This document shows positions 1-8,481 of a DNA stretch of 64,000 nucleotides, one piece after another; the stretch's first letter is position 1, and each line of letters begins with the position of its first letter. The translations under genes were made by a program, and so were the position numbers. The notes beneath the pieces were generated by a model. The model ran no database searches. It was not told where the DNA came from and worked only from the letters and a program-made list of their open reading frames with translations. The stretch covers positions 31,944 to 95,943 of the forward strand of contig NZ_QJSM01000021.1 in NCBI RefSeq assembly GCF_003205235.1, given 5' to 3'. The stretch comes from Thermoplasma sp. Kam2015. GTDB lineage: Archaea > Thermoplasmatota > Thermoplasmata > Thermoplasmatales > Thermoplasmataceae.

Positions 1-1974
1 TATGTATCGTTCAAGGATCTGGAGGACTTCAACTGGCAGTTTGCCGGATCGATACTCGTTTCGCCAGAAATATACCTGAAGGCAGGTGAGGAGGTTATAC
101 TGCAGGATTACCTGCTCGACAGGGTAACTCAGAGATTCAACATCTTCAACCTGAGGCTCAAGGATCTGGAGGAGAAGAACGTTGCATACCGCATACGCGA
201 TATCAGGAGCGCCAACATAGGGACGCTCATAAGCGTATCAGGGATAGTCAGGAAGAACACAGAAGTCTTTCCAAAGCTCAAGAACGCCGCATTTGAATGC
301 AGCAACTGCCATGGGCTAACGTACGTTGATCAGACCGAGAACAGGCTCAGCGAGCCTCAAATATGCGAGCACTGCGGCCTTTCAAAGGTAAAGGACAAAA
401 TATTCTTCAAGTTGAGGCCAAACCTTTCTGAATTCATAGACGTACAGAAGGTTGAGATACAGGAGGATCCCGAGACCCTGGAAGGTGGATCACAGCCTCA
501 GCGTATAACCATCATAACTGAGGATGATCTTGCTGGCCTGCTTTTTCCTGGAAACCGTGTCGTGGTGGATGGAATACTGAAGACTGAACAGCGCAGGCAA
601 GGGAATATACCGCTGACAGAATTCTTCACCTATCTCTATGCCGTCAACATAAGGAAGGATGTAAAGGAGCTTGAGAGCGTGAAGATAACCGAGGAAGACA
701 AGAAGAAGATCATTGAAATCTCGAAGAAGCCGGACATAATAAACGTAATATCAAGATCCATAGCGCCTACGATTCACGGTCTGGACATGGTAAAGATGGC
801 GCTTGCCCTTCAGATGTTCGGCGGCGTGCGCAAGGTTATGAAGGATGGGACCACGATGCGTGGAGATATACATATACTCATGGTCGGAGATCCAGGTACA
901 GCAAAATCACAGCTGCTGAAATACATGGCCGAGGTCTCACCCAGAGGCATATTCACATTCGGGCGCGGTTCGAGTGCTGCAGGTCTGACTGCAGCTGCTG
1001 TCAGAGATGAATTTGGCGAGGGAAGATGGACGCTGGAAGCTGGCGCACTTGTTCTGGCAGATAACGGCTTCGTAGCCATCGATGAGCTTGACAAGATGGA
1101 CGAACATGATACTGCGGCGATGCACGAGGCAATGGAGCAGCAAACTGTGACCATATCCAAGGCAGGGATAATGGCAACGCTCAAGGCACGTGCCTCGGTT
1201 CTGGCTGCGGCGAATCCCAAGTTCGGAAGATACGATCTCAACAGGAATCTGGCGGAACAGATAAATTTTCCACTGCCCCTACTATCAAGGTTCGATGTGA
1301 TATTCAAGATGGTAGATCAGCCGAACAAGGACAATGACAGCAGGCTGGCCGAGCACGTTCTCAAAGCGCACAGGATCGGCGAAATATACAGGAGCATAGA
1401 ACACAGCGATACCGATGTGGAGATTGATGAGCGCGGGTTCGAGCCAGAAATAGATAAGGATACCCTGAGAAAGTATGTGGCATACGCAAGGAATAATATA
1501 TTCCCTAGGCTCAGTGATGAGGCAATAGCAATTCTTCAGGATCAGTACGTTAAGACGAGGAGCATGACGCATGATGCGATACCCATAACAGTCAGACAGC
1601 TGGAATCAACTGTCAGGCTTGCTGAAGCTGCAGCAAGGGCAAGGCTTTCAACCATAGTCACCGTTGAGGATGCCCTGCTTGCCAAGAGGATCGTGGACTA
1701 CTATCTAATGGACGTATCAATGGACAATGGAAAGATGGATATCGACATCATATATACAGGTGCAAGCTCCAAGCAGAGGAATGATATGGAGACAGTACTG
1801 GACATCATAAAGCAGATAAAGGCAGAAAAGGGCGTGGCCGAAGTATCCGATGTGATAAACACCGCCATGAGCAGGGGCATGCAGCAGAAGAAGGCGGAGG
1901 AAGCGCTGCTCAAGCTCAAAAATGCAGGCCAGATATTCGAGAGATCCTATGGAAAGATAGATGTGATAAGTTGA
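1..1974 (+). CDS. mcm: Replicative helicase MCM (5' end outside window)
   Basis: The frame is open from base 1, so the gene begins upstream; 657 codons are present, and about 40 N-terminal residues seem to be missing compared with archaeal MCMs of roughly 700. MCM is the hexameric 3'-5' DNA helicase of the archaeal replication fork. In fragment numbering, a zinc-binding set C-x2-C (100/103) and C-x2-C (122/125) lies in the N-terminal domain. The AAA+ core has Walker A GDPGTAKS near 296, Walker B with D361-E362 in AIDELD, and the arginine finger LLSRFD (R430). A winged-helix-like tail closes the protein. A TTG at 412 is in frame but internal, because the zinc ligands lie before it. The next gene begins within a few bases, which suggests co-transcription with the DUF424 gene. 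Confidence 0.96.
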   Translation, partial: YVSFKDLEDFNWQFAGSILVSPEIYLKAGEEVILQDYLLDRVTQRFNIFNLRLKDLEEKNVAYRIRDIRSANIGTLISVSGIVRKNTEVFPKLKNAAFECSNCHGLTYVDQTENRLSEPQICEHCGLSKVKDKIFFKLRPNLSEFIDVQKVEIQEDPETLEGGSQPQRITIITEDDLAGLLFPGNRVVVDGILKTEQRRQGNIPLTEFFTYLYAVNIRKDVKELESVKITEEDKKKIIEISKKPDIINVISRSIAPTIHGLDMVKMALALQMFGGVRKVMKDGTTMRGDIHILMVGDPGTAKSQLLKYMAEVSPRGIFTFGRGSSAAGLTAAAVRDEFGEGRWTLEAGALVLADNGFVAIDELDKMDEHDTAAMHEAMEQQTVTISKAGIMATLKARASVLAAANPKFGRYDLNRNLAEQINFPLPLLSRFDVIFKMVDQPNKDNDSRLAEHVLKAHRIGEIYRSIEHSDTDVEIDERGFEPEIDKDTLRKYVAYARNNIFPRLSDEAIAILQDQYVKTRSMTHDAIPITVRQLESTVRLAEAAARARLSTIVTVEDALLAKRIVDYYLMDVSMDNGKMDIDIIYTGASSKQRNDMETVLDIIKQIKAEKGVAEVSDVINTAMSRGMQQKKAEEALLKLKNAGQIFERSYGKIDVIS

Positions 1975-1982
1975 AGATCGTG

Positions 1983-2273
1983 ATGAAGATCAGCGAGGTA
2001 CGCGGTGAGGTTTTACTTGCGGCGGCCGATGCTGATATCCTCGGAAAGAAATTCAGGGAGAAGAACCTGCATATAGAGATCTACCCGTCTTTCTATGGAG
2101 AGGTAAGGGTCACCGATGAGATGTTTCTATCATCACTCAATATGTGCACCATAGCTAACCTCGTTGGCGAATACACGATTGGGTTGGCCATAGATGCCGG
2201 ATTCATAGACCGAGAGAACATACTGTATATACAGAAGATCCCGTATGCACAGTATGCCAAGATATTCCAGTGA
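1983..2273 (+). CDS. DUF424 family protein
   Basis: A protein of 96 residues that resembles the archaeal DUF424 family, with an N-terminal strand, an AAADADILGKKF segment and the conserved ANLVGEYT motif in the middle. The family has no established biochemical function that I can name. I chose the ATG at 1983. An in-frame TTG at 1971 overlaps the MCM stop codon and would add four residues. It sits between mcm and the methyltransferase gene, and its stop overlaps the next ATG (TGATG), so the three genes probably form one transcription unit. Confidence 0.8.
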   Translation: MKISEVRGEVLLAAADADILGKKFREKNLHIEIYPSFYGEVRVTDEMFLSSLNMCTIANLVGEYTIGLAIDAGFIDRENILYIQKIPYAQYAKIFQ

Positions 2274-2947
2274 TGGCGATGATGGCAAAGCATCAGGCGG
2301 TCAAGAAGATATTTGATGAAATATCAACCAAGTACGATCTTATCGATACAATAATAAGCCTGGGCCTGGATCAGCACTGGAGAAAGGTGCTCGTGAAGCA
2401 TCTTGATCTCAGCAATGATCTGAGGTGCCTCGACTGTGGCGCTGGAAGCGGAAAGGTGACTGAGATGATATACTTTCAGTGCCATGGTTGTGACGTAACT
2501 GCATTGGACATAACGGACAGCATGTTCAACAGGGAGCTGAAAAAATATGTGAGATTTGTTGTATCCCCGGCAGAGAGACTGCCATTCGAGGATTCATCAT
2601 TCGACAGGGTCTCATCCGCCTTCCTGACAAGAAATCTGGCTGATATAGATAGATATTTCTCAGAGGTCTACAGGGTTCTGAAGCGCGGTGGCATCTTCGT
2701 CAACATGGATATTTATAATCCAACCAGACCTGTGATATCTGAGCTCTTTGGAATCTACTTTTATAGATTTGTTCCCTTCCTGGGAAACAGGGCGACTGGA
2801 TCAAAGAATTACACATATCTTGCCAATACTGTCAGGTATTTTCACCGTCCGGAAGTCATAACGCAGAAGCTTGTGGAAAAGGGATTTTCAGTACAGTCCA
2901 TCGATCTCTTTTTCGGTGCGGTTTATCTTCATGTGGCGACTAAATGA
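2273..2947 (+). CDS. UbiE/MenG-like quinone C-methyltransferase
   Basis: A class I SAM-dependent methyltransferase of 224 residues. The N terminus (FDEISTKYDLIDTIISLGLD) is typical of the UbiE/COQ5 family, and SAM motif I reads LDCGAGSGKVTEM. The family methylates the ring of demethylmenaquinone or ubiquinone precursors. Thermoplasma species are known to contain menaquinone and methylated relatives, so a role in quinone synthesis at the membrane is likely. The ATG at 2273 overlaps the preceding stop; a GTG one codon earlier is also possible. The exact substrate is inference. Confidence 0.8.
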   Translation: MAMMAKHQAVKKIFDEISTKYDLIDTIISLGLDQHWRKVLVKHLDLSNDLRCLDCGAGSGKVTEMIYFQCHGCDVTALDITDSMFNRELKKYVRFVVSPAERLPFEDSSFDRVSSAFLTRNLADIDRYFSEVYRVLKRGGIFVNMDIYNPTRPVISELFGIYFYRFVPFLGNRATGSKNYTYLANTVRYFHRPEVITQKLVEKGFSVQSIDLFFGAVYLHVATK

Positions 2948-2988
2948 GAAACGACGATTGATCATGGACTTTAATTGATGTTCATATA

Positions 2989-3010
2989 ATATAAGCATAA
3001 ATGCTTATAT
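2989..3010. promoter_or_regulatory. 22-bp palindrome overlapping the trp operon promoter
   Basis: The arms ATATAAGCAT (2989-2998) and ATGCTTATAT (3001-3010) are exact reverse complements around a central AA. The right arm contains a TATA-like sequence (TTATATAT, 3005-3012) centred about 26 nt before the ATG at 3034, the spacing seen at other leaderless genes here. A protein bound to the palindrome would cover the TATA element, so this is a good candidate operator for the trp operon. The regulator is not known from the sequence. Confidence 0.55.
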
Positions 3011-3033
3011 ATTGTGCATATATCACATTATTA

Positions 3034-3828
3034 ATGATTAAGAATATCAATATCGATGGAAGATCCTCAGGCAGATCCACATCGAGGAATTTCGTGATGG
3101 TCCACTATTCATCCGATCACATATCCACATTCGATATACAGAGGGCATTTTCACCCAGCATAATCAGACATGAGCTGATATATCTGGACAGGCTGCAACT
3201 ACCGCAAGATCTTTCGGCTATCATCAGCAGATACCGTCTTCGCTTTAGGGATGATGGAAGCGTGATCCGACTCGTTTCTGACGTACCCCTTGTGTTCTTC
3301 ATTGCACTCTTTCAGGTCTATTATTCTTCACGTAATATAATAACCCTTTCTCACAATGAAGACTGGATGAAATCCGTGACCCTGGCTTCCAATATGCTGG
3401 ACAAGCGTCTCGAAATAATCGATGATTGCTCGAACAACGATCAGATACTGAGAAGAGCTATAGAGACCGGATCAAACATAATCGATCCGGTCATGCCAAA
3501 TGCCAATGCACTCTATTTTAGATCCATAGGTTCGATAATCGAGAGACCGGAAGCATCCATAAGAAATATCATATTCGATTCTGGCGTTCCCGATTCGATC
3601 ATACCGGTTCTCTCAACCACCATAGGGTCCGGAGGTTGCACAATAGCTGCGGAGGGCACCCCAGATCCGGCAAAGATCCCAATCGCGGCAGGCACGATGT
3701 ATGTGGACGGATTCATGATCGACGGTAATTACATAACAGATCCGGCTGTTGTCAGTGCAATAAGATACGGCAGGGTATCCATAAGGCATGACTTAGTTTC
3801 TGGAATAATAGCGGAACGTGATGCATGA
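3034..3828 (+). CDS. Unknown protein, first gene of the trp operon
   Basis: I do not recognise this 264-residue protein. It occupies the place directly before trpA where trpB often lies, but it is far shorter than TrpB and lacks a TrpB-like PLP lysine motif. Its second half (TTIGSGGCTIAAEG, near residues 195-208, after a region resembling the alanine-rich domain of fold-type II enzymes) is weakly reminiscent of a PLP fold-type II glycine loop; that is a guess. I chose the ATG at 3034 because a TATA-like element lies 26 nt upstream. The in-frame ATG at 3001 would lie inside the palindrome. The stop overlaps the trpA start (ATGA), which indicates translational coupling with the tryptophan genes. 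Confidence 0.72.
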   Translation: MIKNINIDGRSSGRSTSRNFVMVHYSSDHISTFDIQRAFSPSIIRHELIYLDRLQLPQDLSAIISRYRLRFRDDGSVIRLVSDVPLVFFIALFQVYYSSRNIITLSHNEDWMKSVTLASNMLDKRLEIIDDCSNNDQILRRAIETGSNIIDPVMPNANALYFRSIGSIIERPEASIRNIIFDSGVPDSIIPVLSTTIGSGGCTIAAEGTPDPAKIPIAAGTMYVDGFMIDGNYITDPAVVSAIRYGRVSIRHDLVSGIIAERDA

Positions 3829-4540
3829 TGAGGCCATTCGTCTACTTCACTCTAGGATACAGATATGATACGATCAGACAGTTCATTCTGAAATCAGAGG
3901 GGTTTACGCCTTTGAGTTCGGCTTTCCCACAGAGAACCCTGTTTATGACGGCATGAAGCTGAGGAGAACGCACGATCCATCCTTGAACATGTATAGCGAA
4001 AATGAAAACGCCGAGGTGTTCAGAATGGCAGATGAACTGGGATCCAGAAAATATTCCCTGATGTATTATGAAGTCCTGAAATCTAGGGGAACACGGATCC
4101 TGGACTACCTGAACAGGAACGGATTCGACGGATCGATCATCCCAGATCTGATGATCGATCATAGGGAGGCATTCTACGAAACTGTGGAACTGCTGAGGCA
4201 GTATTCTCTGGAATACGTTCCGTTCGTTACCCCGATAACCCCCACAAAGATTATGCAGGATCAGATATCAGCCGGAGGAGACTGGATCTATCAGGGAATG
4301 ATGCCGGCCACAGGAGTACAGCTCCCCTACAGCATAGATACCATATATGAACATCTCAAGCCCTTCGCGGGCGGAAGACACATAGTTTATGGTTTTGGTA
4401 TCAGAGATATGGAGACAATGAAGAAGCTGGCAAAATATGATGCATTTGGCATAGCCGTTGGTACAGCCGTTGTTGAGATGATCGATTCTGGGGATACTGT
4501 CTCATACAGATCCCTCGTTGATATGATTCTGGAGGCCTGA
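3825..4540 (+). CDS. trpA: Tryptophan synthase alpha subunit, with apparent one-base frameshift
   Basis: TrpA cleaves indole-3-glycerol phosphate to indole and glyceraldehyde 3-phosphate. The ATG at 3825 (overlapping the previous stop) opens a frame reading MMRPFVYFTLGYRYDTIR up to ...LKSEG near 3902. The rest of the family signature, FEFGFPTENPVYDG with the probable catalytic Glu and Asp, continues in a different frame from there to 4540. Adding one G to the run of four at 3899-3902 joins the two parts into a normal protein of about 238 residues. Downstream, a phosphate-binding YGFGIRD and an AVGTAV segment are intact. Either the run is miscounted in the assembly or the gene is mutated. An ATG at 3953 opens the downstream part only. 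Confidence 0.88.
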
Positions 4541-5514
4541 TGCAGATGTATTACAATTTTCTTACTGGAAAGGCCATGAGCAGGACAGAGGCCTTTGATC
4601 TCATGAGATACATGGCATCCGTGGAATGCAGTGATGCGTACAGGGCTGCCGTCCTGTCCGTCCTTCGCATACGCGGCATCACCGAGGATGAGATCATGGG
4701 GTTCTATGATGCAATGCACAAATACAGCATAAAGAGCGAAGCATCGGACATCGTTGGAACCGGCGGCGATATGGCAAACACAATAAACGTTAGCACCGCT
4801 TCTGCAATCGTTGCGGCTTCCTATGGAATCAGAGTGGCAAAATTTGGTAATAGATCGGCCTCTGGCAGCCATGGATCAGCCGACTTCATGATGGAACTCG
4901 GATACCGTTTTCCAGAGACCGTAGGCGATGCACAGCATCTGCTCGATACCAGGGGCTTCGTGTTTCTTTACGCACCTAACTTCCTCAGGGAATTCGCCAT
5001 GTTCTCAGCTGTTCGCAAGGCGCTGGGATTTCCCACAGTGCTGAATTTCCTTGGACCGCTGCTGAATCCTCTGGCACCAAGCAAAAGGGTGATAGGAACT
5101 GCTGATGGAACGATGATGGATCTCTATGCGAAGACAGCGTTGCGATCCGGCTTCGCTTCCATCATAGTGCACTCCGCGGATGGAATGGATGAGATAAGCC
5201 CGCTTTCGAAGGCAAGGATACTCAGGGTAAACGAGACGATAGAAGAGGAGTTTCTGGATTCTCCTGGCATTGTGGGCAAGATCGAGGCGAGCAATATAGC
5301 ATCCCCTGATCCAAGAAAGATCCAAGAATTAACACTCGCATCCATGGTGGGTGAAAACCAGGATGGATCAAAGTTCATAGCTCTTAACACAGCGCCGCTT
5401 TTGGTGCTGAACGGTTTCGCCGATAGTATCACTGAAGCCTACGACCTCGCGTTGGATCACGTGATGAGCGGCAAGCCGCAAAGATTTCTGGAGGAAATTC
5501 TGCATGAAAGTTAA
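4540..5514 (+). CDS. trpD: Anthranilate phosphoribosyltransferase
   Basis: TrpD transfers the phosphoribosyl group of PRPP to anthranilate, the second committed step of tryptophan synthesis. At 324 residues it is of normal length. It has the PRPP-binding glycine motif GTGGD near residue 73, a FGNRSASG segment matching the family's KHGNR region, and DGMDEIS with the acidic residues used for magnesium binding. The start ATG overlaps the trpA stop codon. The last 11 bases overlap trpF. Confidence 0.95.
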   Translation: MQMYYNFLTGKAMSRTEAFDLMRYMASVECSDAYRAAVLSVLRIRGITEDEIMGFYDAMHKYSIKSEASDIVGTGGDMANTINVSTASAIVAASYGIRVAKFGNRSASGSHGSADFMMELGYRFPETVGDAQHLLDTRGFVFLYAPNFLREFAMFSAVRKALGFPTVLNFLGPLLNPLAPSKRVIGTADGTMMDLYAKTALRSGFASIIVHSADGMDEISPLSKARILRVNETIEEEFLDSPGIVGKIEASNIASPDPRKIQELTLASMVGENQDGSKFIALNTAPLLVLNGFADSITEAYDLALDHVMSGKPQRFLEEILHES

Positions 5515-6088
5515 GATATGTGGTATTACGAACGTCGAGGATGCGATGATGGCGTACGAGGCAGGTGCTGATATTATTGGATTCGTCTTCGATCAAAAGA
5601 GTCCAAGGCATGCCGATTATGAGGTACTCAGACAAGCCTCACGGGCAGGTCTGACCATTTCCGCCGTTTACACTGACATCTCGTCCATATACTCTTCAGA
5701 GATGATGGAGGATTACGTCCAGATCCATTTTCCGCACGATGATTCGCTCATAGATTATGTTCATGAACGAGGTGGCAGGGTGATATCCGTCATACGCTAT
5801 GGACTCGAGGATCTTTCTAAGATATACGCCGATTATAAGAAGGCAGATATAATAATGGTGGAGCGTAAGCCCAAGATCTCAGAGGTGATCGACAGTGATG
5901 ATTTTGATGGAAAGAAGCTTGGGTTTGCCGGAGGCATAGACCAAAACGATGTTCATATGATCCTGAGGAGAAACCCTCTTCTGATCGATGTGAGTAGCTC
6001 TCTCGAATACGCCCCCGGAAGGAAGGACAGACATAAGATCATGGATTTCTTTGAAGCTCTGGGTGAATATTATGAAGATCATCGATGA
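5504..6088 (+). CDS. trpF: Phosphoribosylanthranilate isomerase
   Basis: A TIM-barrel isomerase of 194 residues that performs the Amadori rearrangement of phosphoribosylanthranilate. The N terminus MKVKICGITN carries the catalytic Cys, GFVFDQKSPR follows, and the phosphate-binding end has GFAGGID and DVSSSLEYAPGRKD. It starts 11 bases inside trpD and overlaps trpE by 17 bases, so translation is tightly coupled. Confidence 0.95.
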   Translation: MKVKICGITNVEDAMMAYEAGADIIGFVFDQKSPRHADYEVLRQASRAGLTISAVYTDISSIYSSEMMEDYVQIHFPHDDSLIDYVHERGGRVISVIRYGLEDLSKIYADYKKADIIMVERKPKISEVIDSDDFDGKKLGFAGGIDQNDVHMILRRNPLLIDVSSSLEYAPGRKDRHKIMDFFEALGEYYEDHR

Positions 6089-7130
6089 ACTGGAGGAGTA
6101 TAAGGATCACGAGTCCATAGCCTACTTCGCTTCCTTCCCAGACCGAGTTTCAGGTGACGAATACGCCTTCATCGGTGGCCAAATGATAACGGATCCGCAG
6201 AGTATCTTTGATGGCCATCTGCGTCCCGTCGTGGTCACATACGATTTCGTCAATAGCATATTCAGAACACAGGTGAAAAGATCAGGATGGCCAGAGCTCA
6301 TCTCATTCGATCCAGAGACGATTTTGAAGAGAAAGATAACGAGACGTGGATCGATGAGAAAGAAGAACGTTGAAGACTTTTCTGATCCGGATCTTTCCAG
6401 AAAGATATCAGAGGTCAGGAAGCTGATCAGATCGGGGGAGATCCTTCAGGCCGTGATATCCAGGGAATTCGATATCTGCCTCGATCCATGGGAGAAGGTT
6501 CGTGAGTTCATCGATAACGATAGATCCAGATACGTGTTCTATTATAGAATTGGAAGATATCAGATTCTTGGGAGTTCGCCCGAGAACCTTGTCACGGTGG
6601 TTGGCAACGAGGTTTTCACCGATCCCATAGCTGGAACAGTCCCGGCCACATGGGATTCATCCATATTAACGGGAAGCTATAAGGATGCCAACGAACACCG
6701 GATGCTGCTTGATCTGGCCAGAAATGACCTGAGCAAGTTCGCGGATATCGGATCTCTCAACGTATCAAGGGTTATGCAGATAGAGGAATTCACCTCGGTG
6801 AAACATCTTGTGAGCCAGGTAAGAGCCAGATTTTCCAACACCTCTCATCTCGATATACTCAAGGCAATGTTCCCTGCGGGAACCGTATCCGGATCTCCCA
6901 AAGAACGTGCGATCGAGATAATAGATCGCTATGAAGAGACTCCACGTGGACCTTATGGAGGTGCCATTGGTATCACGATGGAATCCGCCATGGATCTTGC
7001 TCTGACCATAAGGAGTGCATATTCAGATGGGGCTGGCTTCAGAGTCAGGGCCGGCGCTGGCATAGTGAAGGATTCGGATCCTGATGCTGAGGTTCGTGAG
7101 ATATATTCAAAGGCGAGGGCGGTCATTTGA
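6072..7130 (+). CDS. trpE: Anthranilate synthase component I
   Basis: TrpE converts chorismate to anthranilate with ammonia from TrpG. The signatures are GSSPENL, PIAGTVPA, EEFTSVKHLVSQV and FPAGTVSGSPKERAIEII followed by RGPYGGAIG, the chorismate-binding core. At 352 residues it is short for the family; the N-terminal half is compact. I chose the ATG at 6072 (MKIIDELEEY). A TTG at 6051 would add seven residues but lies deeper inside trpF. The stop overlaps the trpG start. Confidence 0.94.
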   Translation: MKIIDELEEYKDHESIAYFASFPDRVSGDEYAFIGGQMITDPQSIFDGHLRPVVVTYDFVNSIFRTQVKRSGWPELISFDPETILKRKITRRGSMRKKNVEDFSDPDLSRKISEVRKLIRSGEILQAVISREFDICLDPWEKVREFIDNDRSRYVFYYRIGRYQILGSSPENLVTVVGNEVFTDPIAGTVPATWDSSILTGSYKDANEHRMLLDLARNDLSKFADIGSLNVSRVMQIEEFTSVKHLVSQVRARFSNTSHLDILKAMFPAGTVSGSPKERAIEIIDRYEETPRGPYGGAIGITMESAMDLALTIRSAYSDGAGFRVRAGAGIVKDSDPDAEVREIYSKARAVI

Positions 7131-7678
7131 TCATACTGATAATAAATAATCATGATTCATTCGTCTACAATCTCTTCTATTACATCCGTTCGATGGGGGT
7201 GAAGGTAGATGTGGTTGACAATGATAGCTGGGCCGATACTTCAAAGTACGATAGGATAATTGTATCTCCTGGGCCTGGAACACCGCTCTCAAAGCGGGAT
7301 GCCGGAAACATAATACATATGATCGAAAACTTCACCGGGCCGGTGCTAGGTGTGTGCTTCGGTCATCAGATACTGGCACACATGCTCGGATCTGGAATAG
7401 TAACGCTTGAAAGACCATATCATGGAGAGGTGGATGTTGTCAGGCATGGCGAAAGCCCGCTTTACGATGGCGTTCCGCCCGTATTCCATGCCATAAGATA
7501 TCATTCTCTGGCAGTTGTACCAAGCGATGGCGTAGTTGTGGATGCTGTTTCGCAGAGCGATGGGACGGTTATGGGTTTCCATTCGCCTGACATGAGGATA
7601 TTCGGAGTGCAGTTTCATCCTGAGAGCTATTTCACAGAATACGGGTTCAAAATAATACACAACTTCGTGAGATTATGA
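7127..7678 (+). CDS. trpG: Anthranilate synthase component II (glutamine amidotransferase)
   Basis: A class I glutamine amidotransferase of 183 residues that supplies ammonia to TrpE. It begins at TTG with IILIINNHDSFVYNLFYY. The nucleophilic Cys is in GVCFGHQILAH, and the His-Glu pair in VQFHPESYFTEYG near the C terminus. The TTG start overlaps the trpE stop; no better start exists because the conserved strand begins at once. The stop overlaps the trpC ATG. Confidence 0.94.
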   Translation: MIILIINNHDSFVYNLFYYIRSMGVKVDVVDNDSWADTSKYDRIIVSPGPGTPLSKRDAGNIIHMIENFTGPVLGVCFGHQILAHMLGSGIVTLERPYHGEVDVVRHGESPLYDGVPPVFHAIRYHSLAVVPSDGVVVDAVSQSDGTVMGFHSPDMRIFGVQFHPESYFTEYGFKIIHNFVRL

Positions 7679-8388
7679 ACGCAAAGGAAATACTTATGCG
7701 AAACAGGTTCAGGCGCTGCGATTTCAGCCGCATAAGGGATACTATAAGCCTCAAGAAGATCATAAAGGAACGTAATCTCCATGGAAAACTTGGGCTCATA
7801 GCTGAATACAAAAGGCGATCGCCTTCTGGTTTCAGCACGGATGAGGATATCCATTCCTATCTATCCTATGTGAGGTCTCACAGGATCTCGGGGTTAAGCA
7901 TATTGAGCGAACCGATGTACTTTTCAGGATCCTTCGATGACGTGATCCTTGCTCACAGGCTGAACATTCCTGTACTGGTAAAGGATTTCACGCCTGATGA
8001 TGAATTTGTCGTTCAAGCATACAATGCAGGCGGAGATGCTGTACTGGCAATACTGGACTTCCTTGATTTTCAAACGGTAGAACGCATAGTTAAACGTGCA
8101 CTGGATCTAGGCATGGACGTGATAGAGGAATACCACAGGCCGGATGCCATTAAGAGGTTCGTACCAGGGGAAAACGTTATACTGGGCCTGAACAGGCGCG
8201 ATCTGAATAGTTTGAATATCGAAGAGGTCAGCACTCGCATTGATTATGACGTACAGATACTCGAGAGCGGAATAAACATAACAAATGTCTCGCAAATTCC
8301 CAGGACATACAATGGATATCTTATCGGAACGTCAATACTAATGAGGGATGGAACCCTCGAATATCTTGAGCGAAACGGCCTGATCTAA
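7675..8388 (+). CDS. trpC: Indole-3-glycerol phosphate synthase
   Basis: TrpC closes the indole ring of carboxyphenylamino-deoxyribulose phosphate. The protein has 237 residues with the family's key strands: LIAEYKRRSPS (catalytic Lys), LVKDFTPDDE (second Lys), GLNRRDL, and LESGI followed by YLIGTSILM for phosphate binding. The ATG overlaps trpG by four bases. It is the last gene of the operon; a gap of about 90 bases follows. Confidence 0.95.
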   Translation: MNAKEILMRNRFRRCDFSRIRDTISLKKIIKERNLHGKLGLIAEYKRRSPSGFSTDEDIHSYLSYVRSHRISGLSILSEPMYFSGSFDDVILAHRLNIPVLVKDFTPDDEFVVQAYNAGGDAVLAILDFLDFQTVERIVKRALDLGMDVIEEYHRPDAIKRFVPGENVILGLNRRDLNSLNIEEVSTRIDYDVQILESGINITNVSQIPRTYNGYLIGTSILMRDGTLEYLERNGLI

Positions 8389-8427
8389 TCGACCGCAGGA
8401 ATATTTGGATATATTTGCTATAAGCAT

Positions 8428-8460
8428 TATTTATATAAAACGATAAAAAGCTTAAATTAA
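8428..8460 (+). promoter_or_regulatory. Promoter region of the glyceraldehyde dehydrogenase gene
   Basis: Two AT-rich boxes precede the ATG at 8482. ATTTATATAAA lies near 8429-8439, and TTAAATTA at 8452-8459 is centred about 26 nt before the start, which would give a leaderless transcript. Which one is used cannot be decided from sequence. Confidence 0.45.
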
Positions 8461-8481
8461 GATGAAGCTCTATCCATAATC

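Noticed and set aside
412..420. TTG at 412 as start of MCM
   Set aside because: The frame is open to base 1 and encodes the zinc ligands upstream; 412 is internal.
810..1307. Long minus-strand frame inside MCM
   Set aside because: It is antisense to the conserved ATPase core and has no family features; similar antisense frames occur under most genes here.
3001..3033. ATG at 3001 as start of the first trp operon gene
   Set aside because: It lies inside the palindrome and TATA element; the ATG at 3034 has the normal promoter spacing.
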